Source: Gammaproteobacteria bacterium (GTDB lineage Bacteria; Pseudomonadota; Gammaproteobacteria; DSM-19610). Taken from it: a DNA stretch of 32,597 nt. Location: assembly GCA_011321775.1 (NCBI GenBank), contig DROT01000203.1, forward strand, positions 1 through 32,597, given 5' to 3'. Made by a program: the position numbers and the translations under genes. The notes under the pieces were generated by a model. The model searched no databases, was not told the origin of the DNA, and worked only from the letters and a program-made list of their open reading frames with translations. Shown here piece after piece: positions 8,514-16,405 of this stretch (positions within the stretch are counted from its first letter, which is position 1; every line of letters starts with the position of its first letter).

Positions 8514-8705
8514 ATTCAGCCCGGCGAGGGCGGGGCGAGCCTCTGACCGAATCGACCGCGCCTTGAAATGGGCCGATTTTTCAGGAAAAAGCCGGCCGTT
8601 GCCTGAGCGCAGCGAGTTTAGGCCGGCCCTGAAAAATCGGCCCATTTCAAGGAAACAAGCGGTCGTCTGAGGGAAGAGGCTCGCCCCGCCCTCGCCGGGC
8701 TGAAT
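8514..8705 (+). repeat. 192-bp nested palindromic repeat, copy 2 (complete)
   Basis: Four nested arms fold the whole element into one long imperfect hairpin. The outer arm 8514-8544 pairs perfectly with 8675-8705 (31 bp). cgaccgc (8553-8559) pairs with gcggtcg (8659-8665). The middle arm 8562-8585 pairs perfectly with 8628-8651 (24 bp). gccggcc (8591-8597) pairs with ggccggc (8621-8627). The apical loop is 8598-8620 and a five-A bulge is 8586-8590. Compared with copy 1 the loops are nearly identical while the stems differ with paired changes. No ORF, transposase or T-run. It could be a structured RNA, a REP/MITE-like mobile palindrome or a protein-binding cruciform. Confidence 0.9.
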
Positions 8706-8787
8706 AGCCGGCTCAATCTTTGTTTTCCGACGCCGATAGTTCTCCTGAATGCTGAACAACAGCGAGCTTTCGCAGAGGAGGTGTGCC

Positions 8788-8991
8788 ATGGTCTACATAT
8801 TCGATATGGCGAGCGGCCGCGAATGCCGGGACACCGGTTCGGAGGGTCATCGCCAGACCACCGAGAGCCTGCCCTCTCATGAGCGAGCCGCACAGCCACA
8901 ACTTCAGCTGGCTACGATAGAAGCCGTTCCACTGACCGCACCCACCCTGTGTTTCATGGCCGACCTCGACCCCGAGGGCGATAACTCCTAG
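8788..8991 (+). CDS. Small hypothetical protein (67 aa)
   Basis: The main evidence is a very good ribosome site, gaggagg six bases before ATG 8788; an upstream in-frame ATG at 8749 lacks one. The product starts MVYIFDMASGRECRD and has no membrane segment; the rest is Gln/Glu/Pro-rich. I do not recognise the family. Its last 38 bp overlap, tail to tail, the end of the ketohexokinase-like gene on the other strand, which makes either stop region unusual. It lies 82 bp after the palindromic repeat. It may be a real short gene or the remnant of a longer one. Confidence 0.45.
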   Translation: MVYIFDMASGRECRDTGSEGHRQTTESLPSHERAAQPQLQLATIEAVPLTAPTLCFMADLDPEGDNS

Positions 8992-9859
8992 GGGGAATCC
9001 TCAGATTCGCCAACCCTGACTGGGCGCACTTCAGACCCGCCAGCCGGGTCGCAAACTGCAGCGCCCGCGCCAGCGGCACGCCTGCCGACAACGCGTCGAT
9101 CACACCCGCGTTGAACGTGTCGCCTGCACCGAGGGTATCCACCAGCTCCGCCGGCGGGACTGCCTCGCAGTACAGTGATCGACCACGGCGATCGAGCGCG
9201 ATCGCACCCTCCTCACCCAGCGCACACACCAGTTCGCGCGCACCGTGGTCGCCGCGTACGCGTGCCAGCAGCGCCTTCGGGGAGAGACCCGAGGCACGGG
9301 CGAAATCACGGGAGAACAGGATGACATCGGCCAGCGGGAACAACGATTCCATCCCTTCGCGGGCCTTCTCCGCCTCCAGCGAAATCCGTGCCCGTGGCGC
9401 ACGCGCGCGCGCCTGCTGCATCATCATCCGCGTCTGCGCCACATTGCGCCCCTCGAAGTGGATCCAGTCGAAGCCCTCCAGCGGCACGGCTGAGAAATCG
9501 CCCGCCTCGAATTCCGGCAGCTCGCGATAGTGAACGATGGTGCGCGAACCCCCGGCCCGGCTCAGCAGGACGCACGAGGTCGGCAGACGCCCCCGCGGCA
9601 GGCAACGCGCATAACGGTAGGCGATGCCATTGGCCTCGAGATCGGCCATGGCGATGGCGGCCTCGGGTCCCTTCACCCAGGTCCCCGCCCACTCGCAGTC
9701 GTGCCCCAGCTGCCCCAGTACCACCAGGGTATTGGCGGCATTTCCGCCACGGCGGTAGTGAAGCGACAGCGCGCGTATCTCGCTGTCCTCCGCGGGATAG
9801 CTTTCCACCTCGCTGATGATGTCGAGCGCAACGATGCCGACGGCCAGTATGCGTGCCAT
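8954..9859 (-). CDS. PfkB-family sugar kinase, ketohexokinase-like
   Basis: Predicted ATP-dependent cytoplasmic sugar kinase, 301 aa. It resembles animal ketohexokinase more than ribokinase or fructokinase: YPAEDSEIRALS near residue 21, RRGGNAANTLVVLGQLG (37-53), GSRTIVHYRELPE (104-116), DWIHFEGRN (131-139), LEAEKAR, VCALGEEGA and the signature VDTLGAGDTFNAGVI (240-254), with catalytic Asp247. The substrate is therefore likely a ketose or a close relative, but this is inference. No clear Shine-Dalgarno precedes the ATG at 9859. The giant gene upstream ends 47 bp before, so co-transcription is possible. The last codons overlap the small ORF on the opposite strand. Confidence 0.85.
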   Translation of the reverse strand: MARILAVGIVALDIISEVESYPAEDSEIRALSLHYRRGGNAANTLVVLGQLGHDCEWAGTWVKGPEAAIAMADLEANGIAYRYARCLPRGRLPTSCVLLSRAGGSRTIVHYRELPEFEAGDFSAVPLEGFDWIHFEGRNVAQTRMMMQQARARAPRARISLEAEKAREGMESLFPLADVILFSRDFARASGLSPKALLARVRGDHGARELVCALGEEGAIALDRRGRSLYCEAVPPAELVDTLGAGDTFNAGVIDALSAGVPLARALQFATRLAGLKCAQSGLANLRIPPRSYRPRGRGRP

Positions 9860-9906
9860 GGGGCAGGCAGGGTAGAGACCGCAGCACGGAAATTCAAACG
9901 CTGGTG

Positions 9907-12900
9907 TCAGAACTCCCTGACCACCCGGAAACCGAGATCATCCAGCCGGCTGTCGGGGGAACGGCGTGCGCGCGCCGCACTGCGCAGGGTCTCGGCAGGG
10001 CTGGCGTAGCTGCCACCGCGCACCACCCGCATGGCGCAGGCTGCCTCGTCGACGGCAGATCCATCCGTTGGCGCATCCTGATAGCCTTCACGGTAACAAT
10101 CCTGCACCCACTCCATCACATTGCCCGTCATGTCATTCAGACCCCATGCCGTGGGCGCAAAGCTGCCGACCGGCGCCGGCCGTTCGCCCGACCAGTCGCT
10201 GCCACAGTCGAAACAGTTGGCGTGCCCCGCACCGACTTCGCTACCCCAGGGGAAACGCCGCTCGCTGCCGGAGCGCGCCGCAAACTCCCACTCGGCCTCG
10301 GTCGGCAGGCGATACCGGTGGCCGGTCTGTCCGGACAACCAGTCGGCATAGGCGCGCGCATCCTCCCAGCTGACGTTGATCACCGGCTGCGATCCCCGCC
10401 CCCAGCCGCCATCGTCGGGGAGCACCCGCCCGGTAGCGCGCGCAAAACGGTCATACTGTTCGAAGGTCACTTCGTACTTGCTGATGGCGAAACGACCGAG
10501 CTTCACTTCATGCAAGGGACGTTCATCGAAGTAGGGCGAGGCAGAACCGCTGCCCATGGCAAAGCGGTCCGCATGCAGGCCGATCATCGTGGGCCCCGCC
10601 CCCCCATCGGACAGCGGATCACGGAATCGTGAGGCCGGCTGGGACGGGGAAGCCGGCGACGGCCCGCTATCAGCCGCCGAGTCCGCAGCTGTCGCCGACA
10701 CCGGCTGATCGGACGCACCCGCGTCTTTCGCCAAGGCCGACGGCCCGTCCTGCGCTTCCCCGGTCGCCGGCGCCTTCGGGACCTCGGGCACCCCGGGCGC
10801 GACCGGGAAGGACTCGGCAGCCGTTGCCGGAGCGGACGACACGTGATCACGCCCGGCCGACTCCGACGGTGTTTCAGCAATCACCGACCTTGCAGGAACG
10901 GGGTTGGCGGGACTCTCGGCGGCCACCGGACTGGGCGCGCCATGGCCACCTTCGCCCGTACGCTGATTCAGGTACCAGAACACGCCGGACGCGCTCACTG
11001 CACCGACCAGCAGGCCCAACAGTGCCCCTTTCCAGCTCCGCACTCCCGCCGGCGCGGCGGGCGGGGGGGCCGCGTTTCCCTCGCCGGTGCCGTTGGTGGG
11101 TGCGGGAAGCTCCTGGACTTCGTCCTCCCCGGCTTCGTCAACGACGAATTCCGGGTCGAGCACGGCAGCCGCATTCGGATCGTCGGCATCCAGCGAAGGA
11201 ATACGGACCCCGGGAGCGAACTCGGTACTGCCGCCGAGCTCGGTCCGCAGGCGTTCGACTTCCCGTTGCAGCGTCTCCACCTGCGCCTCCGCCTGGCTGC
11301 GCAGCCGCACCGCGACGTCGATATTCTTGCGTGCCTGCTCGAGTTCTTCCCGCAGTACCTCGTCACTGGTCGCCGCGCCCGCCTGCATGTCGACCAGTCC
11401 ACGGGTCACCTCGGCCTCGGCGCGCAGCTGATCCGCTTCGCGTCGCGCCTCCTGTTCATCGAGACGCGCCTGATCACGTTCCTGCCGTACCTGCTCCAGT
11501 GTCGCCTGTAGCTGTTGCAGGCGCTCCTCGGCCTGCTGCTGTTGCGCCTCCAGCTGCTGCCTGGTCAGGGCCGCCTCCCGGGCGTCGCTGGCAACGGCAC
11601 GCAGTTCTTCCAGTTCCTGTTCCAGTACGGTCAGCTGTTCCTGACTCTGATTACGGGCAGCGAGGGCACCCTCCAGCTCCTCCCGCAATGCCTGCTGTGC
11701 CCGTTGTTCGGCGTCGAGGCGGGCACTCATCTCGTCGTTGGCTGCCCGGTTGGCTTCCACCAGCTGTTGCTCGGCCTCGCGTGCGCTGTCGCGGGCCAGC
11801 TGCAGCTGTTTTTCGAGCTTTTCCAGCTGCACCTGCGCCTCTTCCATCTGCGCACTGCGCTCGCCCAGCTTGATCTCTAGATCTTCCCGCTGTCGTGCCG
11901 CCTCCTGCAACTGCTGGTGCATTGCCTCGAGCTCGCTCGCCAGGCCGGCACCGGCCTTGCCGTCGGACTCCTTGAGCTCCTTGCGCAGACGGTAGATCTC
12001 GGTCTCGTGATCCTGGCGCGCCTGTTCCAGTTTTTCCTCGGCACGCCTGGCCGCATCCATCAGGCGCGCCTGCTCCCGGCTGAGGTTGTCGCGTTCGTCC
12101 TGGGCGCGGGACAGCGCCGTACGCACGCTGGCGATATCGGACTCGTACTCCTTCTCCGCCGCCGCAAGTTGCGATTCCAGTTCTGCCACCCGCTGCGCGG
12201 ACTCCTCGCGGCTGGCCTGAAGCTCGCTCAACTCCTTTTCCAGCGCCGCGGACTTTTCCCGGTATTCCTCGAACTCCGACGCCAGCCGCTCGCGCTCTTT
12301 CTCGGCCGCCGCGAGCTGTTGAGCGAGCCGTTGCTCGTCGTCCTCGCGTTCCTTCAGTGCCTTTTCGGCGGCCGCGCGTGCCTCCTCGGCCAGCGCTCGC
12401 TGATGCTGCTCTTCATCGATCTGTGACCGCAGCGTCTCGAGCTGCTCGTCGAATTCGGCTTTCTCCGACTCAGCCCTACCGCAGGAGGCTTGCAGCTCCT
12501 CTTGCAGACGCTGCTCCCGCTCCCGGGAAGCCTGCAGGGCCTCTTCGGCGTCGGCGAGCGCCTGCTCCATGCTCCGGCGCTGCTGCTGTTCCTGCTCGAT
12601 CTGCTCCTGCCGCTGTTTCAGATCCTCCTCCAGCTCGGCAAGGCGGGCTTCCAGTGATCCCTTTTCTGCCTCGAACGAACGTTGCTGCGCCTCGAGTTGC
12701 TCACGCAGGCTCTGTTGCTGCGCGGTCCCCGCCTCCAGATCGCCGTGCGCCGCAGCGAGACTCGCCTCCAGTTCCTCCCTGGCACGCTCCAGGGTCTCGA
12801 CTTCGGCCTGCAAGCGCCCACGTACTTCCTCGTCCGTCTGCTGCAGTTGCTGTCGCAGGGACGCCTCGCTGGCACTCGCCTGCTCGAGACTGGCTTCCAG

Positions 12901-14964
12901 CTCTGCCAGGCGGCTTTCGCTGTCGGCAAGGCGGGTCTCCACCAGCGCCAGCTTCTGGCGGTCGGCGTCCGCCGCCTGTTCTGCCTCCTCCAGTTGCTGG
13001 CGTAACTGCTCGCGCTCGCCGGACAGCGCCGTGATCTTCTGTTCCAGCTTCTCCCGATCTGTACCCTGCTCTTCCAGCTCCCGCTCTCGTTGTGCGAGCC
13101 TTTCTTTCAGCGCCGCCATTTCGCTGCCGAGTTCGTCCTGGCGCCGGTCGAGTTGCTGCTGGAGTTCTGCGGCGGCCTCCTGCGCCTGCTGCAGTTCCCG
13201 GACGGCTGCATCGCGTTCACCGGCAACGGTACTGGTGCGCTGCCCCAGTTGCTGATAGTCCTCGCGCACCCTGGCGAGTTCCTGTTCCAGTTCGGCGCTC
13301 CGCTTTTCGTACTCCAGTCGATCGCGCTCGAGACGATCGGACATCTGTTTCAGCTCGCCGCGCAGGGCTTCGTCACGCCCCTCGGCCGACTGCTGGATTC
13401 CGGACAGGGTCTGTTGCAGGCGTTGCAGCTCTTCCTGCAACTGTTTCTTTTCCTCCTCGAGCCGCCGGTGGCTCTCCTGGCGCGCCTCCAGCGAGCGCTG
13501 CGCCCTCTCGAGTTCGGCCTGCAGGGCGGCACGGTCCTGCTCGCTGTGCTCCAGGCGTTTCTCGAACACGGCTTCGCGCTCGCGCAGTTCCCCCTGCAGC
13601 GTCTTGACCTCGTCACCGACCTTCTGTGACTCACGCCGGTTCTCTTCCAGCAGGGTGCCGAGCTTGTCCAGCTGTACCTGGAGTTCCGCCAGCTCTGCCT
13701 CGCTTTGCTGCAACTGTTGCTGCAGGGCGAGCTTGTCGCTTTCGGCGGCAGCCAGCTTGTCGATCAGCAGCGTATCGTCGTCGCCCCCCTCGTCTTCGAC
13801 GGCGGCCTTCCCCGGGGACGCTGGCGATCCGCTCCGATCGTCGTTGTCGAAGGGAATGATCTCGGCGTCGTGGCTGTCCTCGTCCACGCTGTCGGCCGGC
13901 AGGCCGCCGCGCAGCGCTTCCGCCGGCACATCCATGAGACCGTTTCGGAGGGTATAGACGGAAAATCCGCGCTGACTCAGCACGAAGGCGCCGGCTGCGC
14001 TGCGACGCCCGGTATCGCAGCACAGGATGTAGCTGCGCTCCCGATCGAGCTCCCCGCACTGGTCACGCAGGGCGGACAGGGGGAGGTTCCTGCTGCCCTG
14101 GATGGCCTGATTGTCGAATTCACCCGGCAGCCTGACGTCCAGCCAGCAGGCACCCTGCGAGACCAGCTGCCGGGCCTCGTCGAAATCCACTTCGTGCACC
14201 AGCGGTGCGCGCAACAGCTCGTTGAAATCTTTCTTCGACAGGCGCATCAACGACCCGTCAGTGACCATCATCACCGAGGCATTGCGTTTTGCGCCCGAAA
14301 CCAGCGCCTCTTCGCCGAAACAGGCGCCTTCGCCCAGTTCGGCCAGCAACACCTCCTTGCTGCGCGGGGATGCCTTGCGGGTTACCGCCAGGCGACCGCT
14401 CTTGACGATGTAGAAGTAGTCCCCGTCTTCGCCCTGGCGGACGATGACTTCACCGGCGCCGGCGTTGACCGACTCCAGGCGCATCAGCAGCTGATGAATA
14501 TTCGAAGGCGGCAGTTGCAGGAAAGCCTCCGACTGCAACATCCGTGTCATCCAGTCATCGTTGTCCTCGGCGTCGATTTCCACGACGTCATAGCCCGCCG
14601 ACTCGTCCCAGGTGAGCAGTACATCCAGCAGGCTGGAATCGATACGAGCGATCCGGACACGCCCCGCCGCCCGCGCCGACAGCTGGCGCGGCTGCTTGTG
14701 CGCCAGCGGGTGGCGTGCGGTCTCCGAACCGGCGACGACGGTACTCACGACCTCGCGGCCGTCTCCGAGCAGTTCAATCTTGCCTTCGAGAAGATAGACG
14801 GACTGGTAGTCACGGTCCCCTTTCCTGAACACATAGCGGCGCGAGGCGATGTCCTCGATCACCGCCTTTCTGGAGATCTCTTCGATGTGAACGGCAGACA
14901 GTGCATTGATCGGGACCAGGTTCTGTAACACTTTCTTGTCTTTGAGTTTTTTAGCCGCTCCCAT
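9907..14964 (-). CDS. Giant chimeric membrane protein: cNMP-binding x2, rhodanese, coiled coil, TM, FGE-sulfatase fold
   Basis: 1685 aa with no internal stop. Residues 24-115 are a degenerate cyclic-nucleotide barrel (no Arg in the expected cassette). Residues 145-250 form a second one with a plausible intact cassette FGEEALVSGAKRNASV. Residues 260-345 are a rhodanese domain whose active loop CDTGRRS keeps the catalytic Cys316. About 400-1245 is a continuous Gln/Glu/Arg/Leu-rich coiled coil. A single TM helix is at about 1313-1332 (ALLGLLVGAVSASGVFWYL), followed by a Pro/Ala/Ser linker. Residues 1460-1685 form an FGE-sulfatase (C-type lectin-like) domain with LPTEAEWEFAAR, NDMTGNVMEWVQDC and VVRGGSY. 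The two active-site cysteines of true formylglycine-generating enzyme are absent (Ser and Leu in their places), so binding rather than catalysis is likely. Predicted topology: sensor and coil in the cytoplasm, lectin-like head in the periplasm. The biological role is unknown. Confidence 0.85.
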   Translation of the reverse strand: MGAAKKLKDKKVLQNLVPINALSAVHIEEISRKAVIEDIASRRYVFRKGDRDYQSVYLLEGKIELLGDGREVVSTVVAGSETARHPLAHKQPRQLSARAAGRVRIARIDSSLLDVLLTWDESAGYDVVEIDAEDNDDWMTRMLQSEAFLQLPPSNIHQLLMRLESVNAGAGEVIVRQGEDGDYFYIVKSGRLAVTRKASPRSKEVLLAELGEGACFGEEALVSGAKRNASVMMVTDGSLMRLSKKDFNELLRAPLVHEVDFDEARQLVSQGACWLDVRLPGEFDNQAIQGSRNLPLSALRDQCGELDRERSYILCCDTGRRSAAGAFVLSQRGFSVYTLRNGLMDVPAEALRGGLPADSVDEDSHDAEIIPFDNDDRSGSPASPGKAAVEDEGGDDDTLLIDKLAAAESDKLALQQQLQQSEAELAELQVQLDKLGTLLEENRRESQKVGDEVKTLQGELREREAVFEKRLEHSEQDRAALQAELERAQRSLEARQESHRRLEEEKKQLQEELQRLQQTLSGIQQSAEGRDEALRGELKQMSDRLERDRLEYEKRSAELEQELARVREDYQQLGQRTSTVAGERDAAVRELQQAQEAAAELQQQLDRRQDELGSEMAALKERLAQRERELEEQGTDREKLEQKITALSGEREQLRQQLEEAEQAADADRQKLALVETRLADSESRLAELEASLEQASASEASLRQQLQQTDEEVRGRLQAEVETLERAREELEASLAAAHGDLEAGTAQQQSLREQLEAQQRSFEAEKGSLEARLAELEEDLKQRQEQIEQEQQQRRSMEQALADAEEALQASREREQRLQEELQASCGRAESEKAEFDEQLETLRSQIDEEQHQRALAEEARAAAEKALKEREDDEQRLAQQLAAAEKERERLASEFEEYREKSAALEKELSELQASREESAQRVAELESQLAAAEKEYESDIASVRTALSRAQDERDNLSREQARLMDAARRAEEKLEQARQDHETEIYRLRKELKESDGKAGAGLASELEAMHQQLQEAARQREDLEIKLGERSAQMEEAQVQLEKLEKQLQLARDSAREAEQQLVEANRAANDEMSARLDAEQRAQQALREELEGALAARNQSQEQLTVLEQELEELRAVASDAREAALTRQQLEAQQQQAEERLQQLQATLEQVRQERDQARLDEQEARREADQLRAEAEVTRGLVDMQAGAATSDEVLREELEQARKNIDVAVRLRSQAEAQVETLQREVERLRTELGGSTEFAPGVRIPSLDADDPNAAAVLDPEFVVDEAGEDEVQELPAPTNGTGEGNAAPPPAAPAGVRSWKGALLGLLVGAVSASGVFWYLNQRTGEGGHGAPSPVAAESPANPVPARSVIAETPSESAGRDHVSSAPATAAESFPVAPGVPEVPKAPATGEAQDGPSALAKDAGASDQPVSATAADSAADSGPSPASPSQPASRFRDPLSDGGAGPTMIGLHADRFAMGSGSASPYFDERPLHEVKLGRFAISKYEVTFEQYDRFARATGRVLPDDGGWGRGSQPVINVSWEDARAYADWLSGQTGHRYRLPTEAEWEFAARSGSERRFPWGSEVGAGHANCFDCGSDWSGERPAPVGSFAPTAWGLNDMTGNVMEWVQDCYREGYQDAPTDGSAVDEAACAMRVVRGGSYASPAETLRSAARARRSPDSRLDDLGFRVVREF

Positions 14965-15430
14965 GGTCCGTCAATCCATCCACTCTGCCGTCGGGTTCCG
15001 ATTCGTGAGACAGCCGGCATGACGCCGGCACGCCTTTCTGCTATCGGCCAGCGATGCCAGAATCTTAGGTGAACCCGCGGGCCGGAAAGCATGAAACAGC
15101 GCACAGCGGAGGGCGTTCCGGTTGCGTTTCCGCGGGCGATGCCGACAGCGCAAGGGCGGCGTGCATGGCGAGCGTTGCAGACACGACAAAGAGGGGGGGC
15201 CGGCAGGGGTCGGGTGCCATGGCGGGATTCGACGACCGCCACCGGCATGCCTACTTCCGTGTGCGGCCCGGGATGCAGCCGATACCGTATTTTTCCCTGC
15301 CGAAACGGACCCGGTATCATTTTACACTTGAAAAATAGGCATGAAACACGGCAAAGGGGTTTTACTTTTTTTTCTTTGTGCTATCTTTGCGCCGTTACGT
15401 CCCAGCCAACAACTGAAAGGAGCACATTGA
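14965..15430. other. Intergenic region between the giant gene and HU
   Basis: 466 bp between divergent genes; it must hold both promoters. The left part is GC-rich with no convincing signal. The right part turns AT-rich, with a pyrimidine tract at about 15360-15377 and the HU ribosome site aaaggag at 15416-15422. I could not settle on -35/-10 pairs. No small ORF or RNA stands out. Confidence 0.5.
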
Positions 15431-15796
15431 ATGGCCGTAAAGAAAAAGACCGCCAAGAAAACTGCAAAGAAGAAAGTTGCAGCCAAGGCAGTCAAGAAAC
15501 CCACCACCAAAGCTGAAACCTTCACCTACATCGCAGAAAAGACCGGCCTGACAAAGAAGGACGTCGGCGCCGTCTTCGAATCGCTCACCGCCCTGATCAA
15601 GCGAGACATCAAGCGTAGCGGCCCCGGCGTCTACACCGTCCCGGGCCTGATGAAGATCAAGGTCGTGCGCAAGCCGGCCACCAAGGCCCGCAAGGGCGTC
15701 AACCCCTTCACCGGCGAGCCCATGACCTTCAAGGCCAAACCGGCCCGCAACGTGGTGAAGGTACTGCCGCTGAAAGGCCTGAAAGACATGGTCTGA
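15431..15796 (+). CDS. HU-family DNA-binding protein with a lysine-rich N-terminal tail
   Basis: Nucleoid-associated protein, 121 aa against about 90 for standard HU. Residues 1-28 are a histone-H1-like tail made of KKTAKK, KKKVAAKAVKK and related Lys/Ala/Thr units. The HU/IHF body (about 29-121) has the helical dimer part (YIAEKTGLTKKDVGAVFESLTALIKRDI) and the beta-arm region with GVYTVPGLMKIKVVRKPATKARKG, NPFTGEPMTFKAKPAR at the arm tip and VKVLPLKGLKDMV at the end. The usual HU arm motif GRNPxTG is recognisable as GVNPFTG. aaaggag lies before the start. A strong terminator follows 85 bp after the stop, so the gene is monocistronic. Confidence 0.92.
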   Translation: MAVKKKTAKKTAKKKVAAKAVKKPTTKAETFTYIAEKTGLTKKDVGAVFESLTALIKRDIKRSGPGVYTVPGLMKIKVVRKPATKARKGVNPFTGEPMTFKAKPARNVVKVLPLKGLKDMV

Positions 15797-15881
15797 ACGG
15801 AGTCGCTCCGCGACCGGCCCAGGGAGGAGCCGCCCCCGCGCCGGCAAGGCGCCCAAGCAACAAAGAAACGCATTACCCTTC

Positions 15882-15907
15882 AAGGCAGCCCGCGCGGCTG
15901 CCTTTTT
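15882..15907 (+). terminator. Rho-independent terminator after the HU gene
   Basis: Perfect 9-bp stem aaggcagcc / ggctgcctt with loop cgcgc, running straight into five T. A second weaker inverted repeat, aacccggca / tgtcgggtt (15911-15936), follows and overlaps the stop of the terB gene on the minus strand; it could help terminate that operon. Confidence 0.9.
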
Positions 15908-15934
15908 ATTAACCCGGCAACCTGATATGTCGGG

Positions 15935-16405
15935 TTAATATGGTCCTGCGCTACCTTCCTGTACGCGGTGCCTGGCGCGGATGAAGTGACGGTGCGGCAC
16001 GTGGATCAGCTCGGCGATCTTGCGCACCAGGGCTTCCTCGTAACGATCCAGCTGCCCGTCCGCGTACGCCACCTGCCACAACATCTCCACCACCCTGATC
16101 TTTTCCTCCGGCGAGAAGTGCCGATTGATGAGGGACGTGAACGGATAGAGCGACACGGCGTCGGCCGCCTCCTGGCGGGCCAGCCGCTCGACCTCGCCGG
16201 TCTCCTCTTCGCTCAGCGAGAAGCGCTCCCGCAGCGCGGCCCGCAAGGCGCTGCGCTCGGCGGCATGCTCCTCGCCGTCCGCCTGCAACATCTCGAACAG
16301 CAGGGCCGCGGTGGCCAGCTGCAAGGCGTGGGGATCGTGCGCGGCGCTTTCGCGGCCCGCGTCACCGATGCGTTGCCGGAAGAATGTCCGTATCGACGCT
16401 AGCAC
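15935..16405 (-). CDS. TerB-family protein
   Basis: 156 aa, all-helical, no signal peptide. Two acidic repeats, QADGEEHAAERSALRAAL and YADGQLDRYEEALVRKIAELI, match the metal-binding pattern of TerB-like domains, the same fold as the middle of DjlA. I place the start at GTG 16405: it overlaps the stop of the subtilase gene as GTGCTAG, a typical coupled start, whereas the longer frame would add a Cys/Pro-rich segment lying inside the protease gene. Last gene of the exeA-gspB-protease string. A direct role in tellurite resistance should not be assumed; the family often works in envelope stress. Confidence 0.8.
   Translation of the reverse strand: MLASIRTFFRQRIGDAGRESAAHDPHALQLATAALLFEMLQADGEEHAAERSALRAALRERFSLSEEETGEVERLARQEAADAVSLYPFTSLINRHFSPEEKIRVVEMLWQVAYADGQLDRYEEALVRKIAELIHVPHRHFIRARHRVQEGSAGPY

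Noticed and set aside
8514-8705. Palindromic element as an insertion sequence or CRISPR
   Set aside because: No transposase ORF, no target duplication seen and no regular spacer pattern; it is a single nested palindrome.
8514-8705. Palindromic element as a transcription terminator
   Set aside because: The hairpin is far longer than usual and is not followed by a T-run on either strand.
9907-10584. FGE-like domain as a true formylglycine-generating enzyme
   Set aside because: The segment after GGSY has Ser and Leu where the active enzyme has its two cysteines, so sulfatase activation is unlikely.
10629-14928. Several long plus-strand ORFs opposite the giant gene
   Set aside because: Antisense shadows of a Gln/Glu/Leu-rich coiled-coil gene in a GC-rich genome; their products are low-complexity and have no ribosome sites.
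14859-15320. Minus-strand ORF of 153 codons over the start of the giant gene
   Set aside because: It is in another frame, lacks a ribosome site and family signals, and overlaps the well-supported N-terminal barrel of the giant gene.
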